Assembly (NCBI GenBank): GCA_910574835.1
Contig: CAJTDE010000028.1
Span: 1-61,521, forward strand
Reading direction: 5' to 3'
Length of the DNA stretch: 61,521 nt
Origin: Clostridia bacterium
Lineage (GTDB): Bacteria; Bacillota; Clostridia; Lachnospirales; Lachnospiraceae
The translations under genes and the position numbers were made by a program. Below are positions 33,231-41,001 of the stretch, piece after piece. Position 1 is the stretch's first letter, and each line of letters starts with the position of its first letter. Below the pieces are notes generated by a model. It was not told the DNA's origin. It did no database searches and saw only the letters and a list, made by a program, of their open reading frames with translations.

Positions 33231-33548
33231 TTACTTTGATTTCATCTTAATATCGATGTACACGCCTGCCGGCATCTCCAGTCTGGACAGTGCGTCTACT
33301 GTCTTCTGGGTCGGTGTAATGATATCAATGAGTCTCTTATGAGTCCTCTGCTCGAACTGCTCTCTGGAGTCTTTGTACTTGTGTACCGCCCGCAGAATGG
33401 TAACTACCTCTTTCTTAGTGGGAAGGGGTACCGGTCCGCTTACCTGTGCTCCGTTCTTTTTTACAGTTTCGATGATCTTCTTTGCGGATGCATCCACCAG
33501 CTGATGGTCATACGCCTTCAATGTGATTCTCATTACCTGAGTTGCCAT
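33231..33548 (-). CDS. rpsJ: 30S ribosomal protein S10
   Basis: 105 aa, [75 protein letters not shown], the first gene of the S10 operon. Besides its 30S role, S10 (NusE) takes part in antitermination. AAGGAGG lies upstream of ATG 33548, preceded by a long leader and a consensus promoter. tuf and fusA, which often precede it, are absent here. Confidence 0.98.
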   Translation of the reverse strand: MATQVMRITLKAYDHQLVDASAKKIIETVKKNGAQVSGPVPLPTKKEVVTILRAVHKYKDSREQFEQRTHKRLIDIITPTQKTVDALSRLEMPAGVYIDIKMKSK

Positions 33549-33828
33549 AAAAAAAGTCGCCTCCTTTTCGTACTTTTAAGACCAGTACGACAAGCGGTGA
33601 CTGTACACTCTCCCGTGTGTATCCTGTTCGTAAACGGAAAATCACACGTTGTTTCCACTTTTCTGCCATGCTTTTTGACATCAGGTGCTTTATTGATGCC
33701 GCAGCTTGACGTGGACTGTTATCTTGTACAGTGACTTGTCGCCAGTTTCCTAACTTGACATTCGCTCCACGGAAAAACCTGCCTGTAGGGGCAGCAACCT
33801 CACGCTTCACAGCTATCAATGTCACAAC
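33549..33828 (-). promoter_or_regulatory. Structured 5' leader of the S10 operon
   Basis: About 280 nt of untranslated leader between the promoter and rpsJ. A long-range stem joins CGACAAG (33588-33594) with CTTGTCG (33735-33741) and ACTGTACA (33600-33607) with TGTACAGT (33725-33732), enclosing about 120 nt. This closed domain just upstream of the rpsJ ribosome site has the form of an autoregulatory ribosomal protein leader; the ligand is not known. An open frame through it has no site and is rejected. Confidence 0.62.
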
Positions 33829-33835
33829 ATTTGTG

Positions 33836-33864
33836 ATTATACAGGAAGTTTCGGGGAATTGCAA
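33836..33864 (-). promoter_or_regulatory. Promoter of the S10-spc operon
   Basis: Minus strand TTGCAA (33864-33859), 17-bp spacer, TATAAT (33841-33836). It is the only strong promoter seen upstream of rpsJ. Positions 33865-34019 hold A/T-rich spacer with no further feature that I can support. Confidence 0.85.
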
Positions 33865-34019
33865 GGGATTTTTTTAAAAAAGTGCGGAAAATTTTCTTAC
33901 AAATTGCACAAACTTTCACAATCATTTTTGTAAATAATGCATAATTCATTTTCTATAAGTTAAATCCCCCCTCGTTTGCCTCCCCCTTCGCTTCCTGTAT
34001 ACCTTCTATCTCTTAAGCA

Positions 34020-35345
34020 TTATTTTAAAATCAATTCAATAACCGGAACTATCACATTGGGCTTTACCGGCGGCAGTTTTAACAAAAGCAGTTTTTCCCC
34101 ATACGAAATGCTTGTATTCATATAAGGAACATCTCCTTCTATCATCTGAACCTCGCTGTAATCATGCAAAAACTGTGCATACTTCACTTTTCCCGCCATT
34201 CCCCTCAGCTCCAGATAAGCAAAGGGATACTCCAGCAAATGAATATACAGCCGCTTTCCGTCCTGACTCTGCGTAAGGCAGCAGCCCCTCGGCGATTCCC
34301 AGTCTTCCTCCGCCTGCGTACAGCCATAAATAGAACGGCTGTTGTATTTCATCCACTTCTCATAAGTCTCCAACGCCCGCTCCGCTCTTTCATCAAAATA
34401 TCCTCTTCCGGTAGGCCCTACGTTCATAATCAGGTTCCCTCCCAGAGAAACCGTATGAATCAGCATCCCTATCAGCATTTCCGGCGATTTCCAGGTCTGT
34501 TCGTCGCGGTGATATCCCCAGGAACCGGAAAACGTCTGACATGCCTCCCATACTAATTTTTCTCCCGTTACCGGATGTGTCGCCCATTCCGTGGGCTGAT
34601 GCTGCTCCGGAGTCCAGATATCCGCCTCAACCCCGGTGCGGTTATCAATAAGAATATCCGGCTGCAAATCGCGGACAGTCTTTAAAAGCTGTTCCGCTTC
34701 CCAATCATCCTTTCCCTTGCCTCTCAGATAAGGCTTTTCCGGAATCATATGGCGTTCATTGTCATAAGAAAAGTCAAACCACATAATGTCAATTTTCCCA
34801 TAGTTGGTCAAAAGCTCCTTCACCTGCTTTTGCATGTACTCCGTATAGCGATGCATATCACACGTTTGGTTGTACGCCTCTATCACCTCCTGCGGATCAT
34901 TTCTCCGGGGATGGTGAACATCTATGGTAAAATCGGGATGATTCCAATCAATCAGGGAATAGTATAACCCCACCCTAATTCCTTCCGCCCGAAAGGCTTC
35001 TGCATATTCCCGAATAATGTCACGGCCGTAGGGCGTATTCGTCACCTTATATTCCGTGTATTGCGAATCAAACAGGCAAAATCCGTCATGATGCTTCGCC
35101 GTCATAACGGCATAGCGCATCCCGGCTTTTCTGGCTTTCCTTGCCCACTCGGCCGGTTCAAACATATCCGGTGAGAAACATTCAAAATAGCGCTGATATT
35201 CTTGCGCCGTCATGCATTCGTTTGTCATAAGCCATTCATGGCGCGCCGCCAGAGAATACAGCCCAAAATGAATAAACATCCCGAATCGATCATTCACAAA
35301 CCATTTTGCATCACCTAAAGTATCTCTTGTTTTATAAAAAGGCAT
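34020..35345 (-). CDS. Cytoplasmic GH29 alpha-L-fucosidase
   Basis: 441 aa, glycoside hydrolase family 29. Signatures are WFVNDRFGMFIHFGLYSL at the N-terminus, MTAKHHDGFCLFDS, IDIMWFDFSYDNE (nucleophile Asp in the WFD strand) and GNLIMNVGPTGRGYFD. There is no signal peptide, so it acts inside the cell on an imported sugar. It lies at the end of a mannose-class PTS cluster. The Lactobacillus casei alf system (AlfB fucosidase with AlfEFG PTS for fucosyl-GlcNAc) is a close functional parallel, so a phosphorylated fucosyl-amino-sugar is a plausible substrate. The start codon is preceded by AGGAGG and a full copy of the dispersed leader element. Confidence 0.92.
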   Translation of the reverse strand: MPFYKTRDTLGDAKWFVNDRFGMFIHFGLYSLAARHEWLMTNECMTAQEYQRYFECFSPDMFEPAEWARKARKAGMRYAVMTAKHHDGFCLFDSQYTEYKVTNTPYGRDIIREYAEAFRAEGIRVGLYYSLIDWNHPDFTIDVHHPRRNDPQEVIEAYNQTCDMHRYTEYMQKQVKELLTNYGKIDIMWFDFSYDNERHMIPEKPYLRGKGKDDWEAEQLLKTVRDLQPDILIDNRTGVEADIWTPEQHQPTEWATHPVTGEKLVWEACQTFSGSWGYHRDEQTWKSPEMLIGMLIHTVSLGGNLIMNVGPTGRGYFDERAERALETYEKWMKYNSRSIYGCTQAEEDWESPRGCCLTQSQDGKRLYIHLLEYPFAYLELRGMAGKVKYAQFLHDYSEVQMIEGDVPYMNTSISYGEKLLLLKLPPVKPNVIVPVIELILK

Positions 35346-35363
35346 TCCTATTCCTCCTCATTC

Positions 35364-35499
35364 AAATCGCTGCGCGATGGCACTAAAGGGTAAAGCCGCT
35401 TTGACACACCCGTGATGAGAGAAACTTTTATTCGAAAGAGTCTCATAAAAGTTTCTCTCATGCGCCTTTGCGGCTTTACCGGTCGGTAGAAATCAATTT
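35364..35499 (-). repeat. Dispersed structured leader element, full copy before the fucosidase gene
   Basis: About 135 bp. It contains an outer stem GGTAAAGCCGC/GCGGCTTTACC, an inner long stem (ATGAGAGAAACTTTTAT with its complement ATAAAAGTTTCTCTCAT) and a terminal ATCGCGCAGCGAT hairpin that sits 20 nt before the fucosidase ATG. It fills the whole gap to the RpiR stop. The copy at 51768-51899 matches along its whole length. Confidence 0.85.
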
Positions 35500-36309
35500 C
35501 TAGCGCTCCATCCTCCGCTTATAGCTCTTATACTCATCTATAATCACATTGTTCATCAGCCGTTCCATAAAAACCTGGTTCTGAACCACTGACGTAAAGG
35601 AAAACAGCACCGGATAATCAATATAAGGCTCCCTTAAAGCCTCCTTATTTGAAGTAATCAGCGCCGTCCTTGCTTTTGTCTTTCGGACAAAGCTTCTGGA
35701 GCTATTTGTGGCTTTCATTCCGTTCCGGTAAATATATTGTCCCGTATTCGAAAAGATAATAATAAGCGTATCCGCATCCGCCATCCGGAAATATTCTTCC
35801 TGCTGGAGATCATGGATGCGCGTCTCCACTGTTTTACGCAGTTCAGCCATCTGAAATACAAAGTCCATAGCAACCGTCTCGGAATATACCATTCCAAAAG
35901 CCGCCACTCTCGGAGCTTCATAAAGAGCCTTAACCAGCCTTCGCACCTGCTGCATGTCAATTCCCTGCATAAACTGCTCCACATCCTTGGACAGAAGCTT
36001 CAAAAAATTATCCATGCGGTATTTCTCTATATATTTTTCCATTTCAAGGCCGGCATTCCCCGTATAAAATGATGCGTCCTTTTCACGAATTGCATTTTCC
36101 CGAAAATCCTTATAGTTTTCAAACCCCAAGGTTTTCACAAATTTGGAAAGCGTGGATTTGGACACATTGCATTTGTCCGCCACCTGTTCAATGGACATTC
36201 TGTCCAAATCCGCAACAATTTCAAGAAGCTTTCTGCAGATATGCATGGTGGTGGAATTATATTGGGTATTATTCAATAAATTTGTCAGCCGGTAGACAAC
36301 AATATACAT
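35500..36309 (-). CDS. RpiR-family transcriptional regulator (fucosidase/PTS cluster)
   Basis: 269 aa. The N-terminal HTH_6 domain (residues 20-80, RMSIEQVADKCNVSKSTLSKFVKTLGFENYKDFRENA) precedes a SIS sugar-phosphate-binding domain (residues 115-240, VRRLVKALYEAPRVAAFGMVYSETVAMDFVFQMAEL). It probably senses a sugar phosphate produced by the cluster and acts on the TTCCAAAA/TTTTGGAA palindrome before the EIIAB gene. GGAGGGG precedes ATG 36309. The gene lies in the same direction as the PTS genes. Confidence 0.85.
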   Translation of the reverse strand: MYIVVYRLTNLLNNTQYNSTTMHICRKLLEIVADLDRMSIEQVADKCNVSKSTLSKFVKTLGFENYKDFRENAIREKDASFYTGNAGLEMEKYIEKYRMDNFLKLLSKDVEQFMQGIDMQQVRRLVKALYEAPRVAAFGMVYSETVAMDFVFQMAELRKTVETRIHDLQQEEYFRMADADTLIIIFSNTGQYIYRNGMKATNSSRSFVRKTKARTALITSNKEALREPYIDYPVLFSFTSVVQNQVFMERLMNNVIIDEYKSYKRRMER

Positions 36310-36444
36310 ATCGCCCCTCCCATAATTTCCGAAATACCTCTTATCAGTTTCCTATGTTTCTATCAGTATACACCTGCCTCCATATAATAGCACAGCGAAT
36401 ATTAAGTCTCCTTTTCACTTAATATCCGCTGCCTTCGTTACTCT

Positions 36445-37200
36445 TTAATCTCGTGTAAGTTCTTTCAATGCATCAGCTGCCGCAGCCACCTTCTCGCTGT
36501 CCGTCTGCCAGACAGAATAGTCATCCCGCCCAGGCTGACCCATACTGGCGCCCTCCGGCCGATAACTCATAGCGCTTTCCACAGCCCGCTTTCCCGACAT
36601 ATGATAGGAAGCAATTCCCGTCACAGGCAGCAGCCTTCGAATGACATCCTCTCCAATGCCGCCTCCTGCCAAAATCTCAATCCTTCCGGCACTTTTCTCC
36701 TGAAGCTTGGCCAAGATCTCCCGACCGTCCCAGGCCATAACCTCCTGCCCTCCGGTCAGAATCGTCTTCATCCCCAGAGAAACCGCTTCCTCCAAAGCCC
36801 GGTAAGGATCGCGGCAATTATCAAAGGCGCGGTGCAGCGCAACATCCGCGCTTCCCGCAAGAGCTGTCAGCTCGCCCATCCGCCCCACATCCAGATTGCC
36901 GTCCGGACGCAGCATCCCAATCACGATACCGTCCGCTCCAAGCTCGCTATACATCTGAACGTCTTCTTGCAGCTGCTCAAATTCATAATCATTATAACAA
37001 TAATCACCATAGCGCGGTCGAAGCAGTACCCGGACCTTCAGATCCGTATACTTCTTCACCAGCTGAAACAGCGCTTTTCCAGGCGATACTCCTCCGATGA
37101 TCAGGTTGCTGCAAAGCTCAATCCTGTCCGCACCGCCCTTCTGCGCCTCTAATGCCGATGCCACACTGTCCGCACAGACTTCCAGACAATACTTCTTCAT
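36445..37200 (-). CDS. cutC: CutC family protein
   Basis: 251 aa TIM-barrel from ATG 37200 (AGGAG 7 nt upstream). Signatures are KKYCLEVCADSVASALEAQKGGADRIELCSNLIIGGVSPG, LRPRYGDYCYNDYEF and MKTILTGGQ. CutC was named for copper tolerance, but the family's biochemical role is unclear. Here it is embedded between a SIS protein (10 nt upstream) and a regulator in a sugar PTS cluster, which points to a function in carbohydrate metabolism. A long N-terminal extension to 37308 lacks a ribosome site. Confidence 0.88.
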   Translation of the reverse strand: MKKYCLEVCADSVASALEAQKGGADRIELCSNLIIGGVSPGKALFQLVKKYTDLKVRVLLRPRYGDYCYNDYEFEQLQEDVQMYSELGADGIVIGMLRPDGNLDVGRMGELTALAGSADVALHRAFDNCRDPYRALEEAVSLGMKTILTGGQEVMAWDGREILAKLQEKSAGRIEILAGGGIGEDVIRRLLPVTGIASYHMSGKRAVESAMSYRPEGASMGQPGRDDYSVWQTDSEKVAAAADALKELTRD

Positions 37201-37210
37201 CAGACCGCTC

Positions 37211-37915
37211 CTATAAGTGCCAAATCCTGGAAGCATACTTCTGCTCCAGAACAGCATTGAACTCACGGCCGCCGTCAATATTAGCGCTCTTGAATACAGG
37301 CGGCTCATAGCCCTTCTCCAGCATATCCTTTAAGGCTTCATAAATGGTCTGCTGCAGAAGCAGGCAGGTACTAAAGGAAGAGGTTCCGCAAACGCGGCTG
37401 TCAAGCCCCTCCAAATCCAGTGCCGCATCGCCGAATTGAGACTGATTGTCAAGCACTACATCCGCAAACTCATACAGAAGCTTTCCGGAAGAATGACGGG
37501 AAGTAGAACTCTTGGACACCTCAAGGGCCGTTACAACAATAAGCTTCACGCCTTTTTCCTTAATAATTTGTGCCATCTCAATAGACATAGGATTTCTTCC
37601 CGAGTTGGAAATCAAGATCACCACATCATTCGGCTGAATATCAATGGTACGCATAAGGAACGGAGCATTGCCTTCCACACTTTCATACATTCCCTCCGCC
37701 TTATCGCGGATCACTTTGCTGGGAATCAGTCCTCCGGCCCGTCCGCATACCTCAATCGCACCCGCATAAGAATGTCCGCTTCCAAATGCCTGAAGGATTC
37801 CGCCGCTGCGAATTGCTTCCGAAATCAACATAGCTGCCGCGTGAATATTTTCCTGCTGGGTATCCTCCAGCTTCTGCATAATCTCACGCGCTTTCTCAAA
37901 ATACTCAAATGCCAT
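37211..37915 (-). CDS. SIS domain protein (UPF0309-like), PTS cluster 1
   Basis: 234 aa single SIS domain with the phosphosugar loop [20 protein letters not shown] and [18 protein letters not shown]. It likely binds or isomerises/hydrolyses a sugar phosphate made by the PTS. It is clearly paralogous to the protein at 46059-46763, sharing RHSSG, VVLDN and NIDGGRE(F/Y)N and the same length. It lies 10 nt upstream of cutC and after the EIID gene. Confidence 0.85.
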   Translation of the reverse strand: MAFEYFEKAREIMQKLEDTQQENIHAAAMLISEAIRSGGILQAFGSGHSYAGAIEVCGRAGGLIPSKVIRDKAEGMYESVEGNAPFLMRTIDIQPNDVVILISNSGRNPMSIEMAQIIKEKGVKLIVVTALEVSKSSTSRHSSGKLLYEFADVVLDNQSQFGDAALDLEGLDSRVCGTSSFSTCLLLQQTIYEALKDMLEKGYEPPVFKSANIDGGREFNAVLEQKYASRIWHL

Positions 37916-38019
37916 AATTAGCCCTCCCTAATCAATATGCCGGGAAATAAGCTGTCTTATTTCCCGACACTCTCTGTTCATTTCTTAATTTTCTATTTAA
38001 TTTTTAATTCAAACCTTGT

Positions 38020-38832
38020 TTATGCCAAGAATCCAATTGCATACAGTATAATGGAAACAACCATTACAATCAAGATGGCTTTTGTTGATGTCATATTTTT
38101 CTTGCCCAGCAGCGTATACACGCCTGCTACCAAAAGCACCGGAAGCAACTTGGGCATAATCTGATCCAGAACATCCTGACCTGCAACCGTAACCTCTCCG
38201 GACACGAAGCTTGCAGCTACATTCACTCGAATTACCGAAGCTATCAAAGCGCCGACTACGGTAATACCAAGAAGCGTAGCAGCCTGAGTAATGGCGTTCA
38301 GCCTGTCTCTGGTAGAAGTAACCATCTTCATGCCCTGCTTATAGCTCATGCCAACGGTAAAATAACGTCCAACCATAAGAAGCGCCTGTACAACCATCCA
38401 CAGCACAACACCGGTGGGATTGCCGTTTACGCCCATGTAAGCAGCGATAGAACCGAAGATTGTTCCAATCAGCACGCCTACGATGGTATCGCCAACGCCG
38501 GCGAAGGGTCCCATCAAACCGGTCTTAATACCGTTAACAGCTTCTTTTCCCTTAATTCCCTCAGATTCCTCGGTAGCCATATCAATACCAAGAATAAATC
38601 CGCCCATATGAGGGGTCGTATTGAAGAACTGGAGATGATTGTGCATCATGTCCTTCAATTCATCTTCTTTTGTATATAATTTTCTCAATACCGGCAGCAT
38701 CGCGTAGAAATAACCGGGAGCCATCATTTTTTCATAGTTCCAGGTGATCTGGGATGCCATAATCCACCGCCAGCTAACCTTCTTTATATCTTCATCCGTA
38801 ATTACCTGTTGATTAATCTTCAAATTCTCCAT
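38020..38832 (-). CDS. PTS mannose-family EIID component, cluster 1
   Basis: 270 aa. The N-terminal cytoplasmic part (KVSWRWIMASQITWNYEKMMAPGYFYAMLPVLRKLY) carries the family hallmark, followed by the GPFAGVGDTIVGVLIGTIFGSIAAYMG loop and membrane segments. With EIIC it forms the sugar channel of the mannose-type PTS. It overlaps the EIIC gene by 20 nt. Confidence 0.95.
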   Translation of the reverse strand: MENLKINQQVITDEDIKKVSWRWIMASQITWNYEKMMAPGYFYAMLPVLRKLYTKEDELKDMMHNHLQFFNTTPHMGGFILGIDMATEESEGIKGKEAVNGIKTGLMGPFAGVGDTIVGVLIGTIFGSIAAYMGVNGNPTGVVLWMVVQALLMVGRYFTVGMSYKQGMKMVTSTRDRLNAITQAATLLGITVVGALIASVIRVNVAASFVSGEVTVAGQDVLDQIMPKLLPVLLVAGVYTLLGKKNMTSTKAILIVMVVSIILYAIGFLA

Positions 38833-39616
38833 CTACCAAATCCTCCTGACCACTATTCCCATTAACAGCTACTACATTCTGACTCTGTGCTCCACTCTGC
38901 TTGAAAGAAATAATTGCTAATGCAAGACCGATAATCGCGACGCCTACCATTGGAACTGCCAGATATGCAGCCAGGAAGAAGCCAATCATCAGATATGATA
39001 TATAATCCTTTGTAGGCAGATAACGCAGCAGAATAGCAATACCTACTGCCGGAAGCAGACCGCCGGCAACAGACAGACCGCCCATCAGCCAATCGGGCAG
39101 ATACTTAATAATCAAGTCTACCAGGTCACTTCCGAAAATCAGCATCAGGAATACCGGAATTGCTCTGGAAAGGCCCCAGGGAAGCGCTCCCATCCAAGTA
39201 TTACGTGCAATTGCTTTGAAATCCAACTTGTCAACAGCCTTTTCAATTCTGTTCTGGAAGAACACGTTGCTGAAGCGGGCAAGAATATCCAGCTGTACCA
39301 TCAAAAGTCCTACCGGAACTGCCAGCGCAATACCGAACTCAGCGCCCTGGCCGGATGTAATCGCAAACACGGTACCTACGATAGAACCTGTCATATAGTC
39401 CGGAATGGAAGCTCCGCCGTATGTACCGATCCCCAGCATCAAAAGCTGCAGGGTCGCGCCTACCACAAGTCCCGTGGTCATGTCACCCATAATAATGCCG
39501 GCAATGGTTCCGATAATAACCGGCTGTCCTGCGCAGATATTGGTCATCAGATTTTCACAGATGCCAAAGAATGCGAGGAATGTTAATAATAAAATCTGCC
39601 AAAATTGTATTTGCAT
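38813..39616 (-). CDS. PTS mannose/sorbose-family EIIC component, cluster 1
   Basis: 267 aa from ATG 39616 (AGGAGG 9 nt upstream). Polytopic protein beginning MQIQFWQILLLTFLAFFGICENLMTN, with GDMTTGLVVGATLQLLMLGIGTYGGASIPDY typical of the family. It is the membrane channel partner of EIID. The C-terminal tail is acidic and Gln/Asn-rich. The gap to the EIIAB gene is 125 nt and contains no gene. Confidence 0.95.
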   Translation of the reverse strand: MQIQFWQILLLTFLAFFGICENLMTNICAGQPVIIGTIAGIIMGDMTTGLVVGATLQLLMLGIGTYGGASIPDYMTGSIVGTVFAITSGQGAEFGIALAVPVGLLMVQLDILARFSNVFFQNRIEKAVDKLDFKAIARNTWMGALPWGLSRAIPVFLMLIFGSDLVDLIIKYLPDWLMGGLSVAGGLLPAVGIAILLRYLPTKDYISYLMIGFFLAAYLAVPMVGVAIIGLALAIISFKQSGAQSQNVVAVNGNSGQEDLVDGEFED

Positions 39617-39741
39617 ACTATATCTCCTCCTAAATTTTAAGTCCCGTAATATCCCTCTCGACACATCTTTTCCGAGAACAATTTCCGGCCGCAGTGCCTT
39701 GCGTCCGCAAATCGTTCTATGTATCTCGGGGATATTACTGA

Positions 39742-40644
39742 TTAATTAATAAAATCACTGAATTTCTTCTTTTCATCATTGGGAACCATCTGCGCATATA
39801 CAGGGATACCCTTTTTCTCTATGGATAAAATCTTTGCTTTCTCGTCAGGCGTACAGTAAACGGACTTCTTAACAGTCTCACGCCCTTCCTTCTTGCCCAT
39901 ATTCCCAATATTTACTTCTTTAAGTCTGACGCCGTTCTCAATCATCCGTAGAATCGTCTCCGGCTTGTTTACAACTACGAAAACTCTCTGTCCCACATAA
40001 TTGCCGGCATTCAGCTTTTTGCATGCGCTGTCAACGGTCAGAATACTCAGCTTCACGCCCACAGGAACCGTTGCCTTTAATGCCTCACGTCCGATGGCAT
40101 CCTGTACAATCTCGTCTCCGATCACCATAATGCGGGTAACGCTTAAGGAACGTGACCAGAAGGTTGCAACCTGACCATGAATCAGTCTTTCATCCAGACG
40201 CAGGTGCACAATTCCGTTCTCCTCCGCCGCCTCCATAGGTGCTGCAGGAGCAGGCTTCTTTTCTTCCTCCGTCTTACCCTCTCCCCCCTGAAGTACGACA
40301 GATTCCTGAGCCGCCTTTACCGCATCGCTCAGAGAATCCCCTGTATTCAGGGAAATCAACATACCAAGATTCATTCCTGCCACCAGTGCAAGCTTTGGAT
40401 AGTCATGAATTACAGGCGCCGCCGCATTGTAGGGAGTTCCTCCCAGCAGGTCGGTAATGATGCCGCCGCACTCGTCCGCTCCATCCTTTTTCAGAATATC
40501 ACGGTATGCTTCTTCCACTGCTTCCTTAGTCATATCATCTGTAAATGATACCACCCGGAACAGCGGAGCATCTCCTGTAATCATTTCACAGCTAGCCTTG
40601 CATGCCGCCGCATACTGGCCATGTGAAGATAAAATGTAATACAT
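39742..40644 (-). CDS. PTS mannose-family EIIAB fusion, cluster 1
   Basis: 300 aa from ATG 40644 (GGAGG 7 nt upstream). The N-terminal EIIA domain has phosphorylatable His8 (ILSSHGQYA), a Pro/Glu/Ala linker at about residues 120-142 follows, and the EIIB domain has His156 in RLDERLIHGQVATFW. The fusion passes phosphate from HPr to the incoming sugar. It is the first gene of the cluster and follows the palindromic operator and TATAAT box at 40708-40755. Confidence 0.94.
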   Translation of the reverse strand: MYYILSSHGQYAAACKASCEMITGDAPLFRVVSFTDDMTKEAVEEAYRDILKKDGADECGGIITDLLGGTPYNAAAPVIHDYPKLALVAGMNLGMLISLNTGDSLSDAVKAAQESVVLQGGEGKTEEEKKPAPAAPMEAAEENGIVHLRLDERLIHGQVATFWSRSLSVTRIMVIGDEIVQDAIGREALKATVPVGVKLSILTVDSACKKLNAGNYVGQRVFVVVNKPETILRMIENGVRLKEVNIGNMGKKEGRETVKKSVYCTPDEKAKILSIEKKGIPVYAQMVPNDEKKKFSDFIN

Positions 40645-40707
40645 GCACTTCCCTCCTTTTCCAGACATCTCCCTCACTCAAGAGGTAATGTCTTAATGCA
40701 TGGGAAT

Positions 40708-40755
40708 ATTATACATTTAATTCCAAAATAAATAGTGAAATTTCGCATTTTGGAA
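40708..40755 (-). promoter_or_regulatory. Promoter -10 and palindromic operator of PTS cluster 1
   Basis: Minus strand TATAAT (40713-40708) lies about 60 nt before the EIIAB ATG. TTCCAAAA (40721-40728) and TTTTGGAA (40748-40755) form a perfect 8-bp inverted repeat over the -35 area, a probable site for the cluster's RpiR regulator. No good -35 box is visible, so activation is possible. Confidence 0.6.
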
Positions 40756-40863
40756 ACTTTTTTTGTTTATTTCATTATCAGCTTCAAAATATGGTTCTTT
40801 TTTCTTTGTATAAAACAGACAACCTTAATTCGCAGAATTGTAAACCTTCTCTTTCAATCTAAA

Positions 40864-40920
40864 AAAAGGCTTTTTTAAGGGTAAAGACCGCGCAGCAAAC
40901 CGCGTGGCCTTTACCCTTTA
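40864..40920. terminator. Bidirectional hairpin between putP and the PTS cluster 1 promoter
   Basis: AAGGGTAAAG and CTTTACCCTT pair around an inner GCGC/GCG stem, flanked by A- and T-tracts (AAAAAAAGGCTTTTTT at 40860-40876). It lies in the 357-bp gap 40645-41001 that otherwise holds only the cluster promoter. The words CTTTACCCTTT also occur in the dispersed leader element. Confidence 0.6.
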
Positions 40921-41001
40921 CTTTCATCCCAATATTCGATTTCCGTGTAGATTCACGGAGCGGAAACGCACAGGATTCAGATATTCCTACTGCCGTCTTT
41001 T

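Noticed and set aside
33508-33864. 118-codon frame running through the S10 leader
   Set aside because: It overlaps the promoter and the rpsJ start, has no ribosome site, and its translation is not protein-like. The region is better explained as structured leader RNA.
40864-40920. Fifth copy of the dispersed leader element
   Set aside because: Only the words AAGGGTAAAG/CTTTACCCTT are shared. The GTCGC hairpin and start-codon spacing are missing, and it behaves as a terminator.
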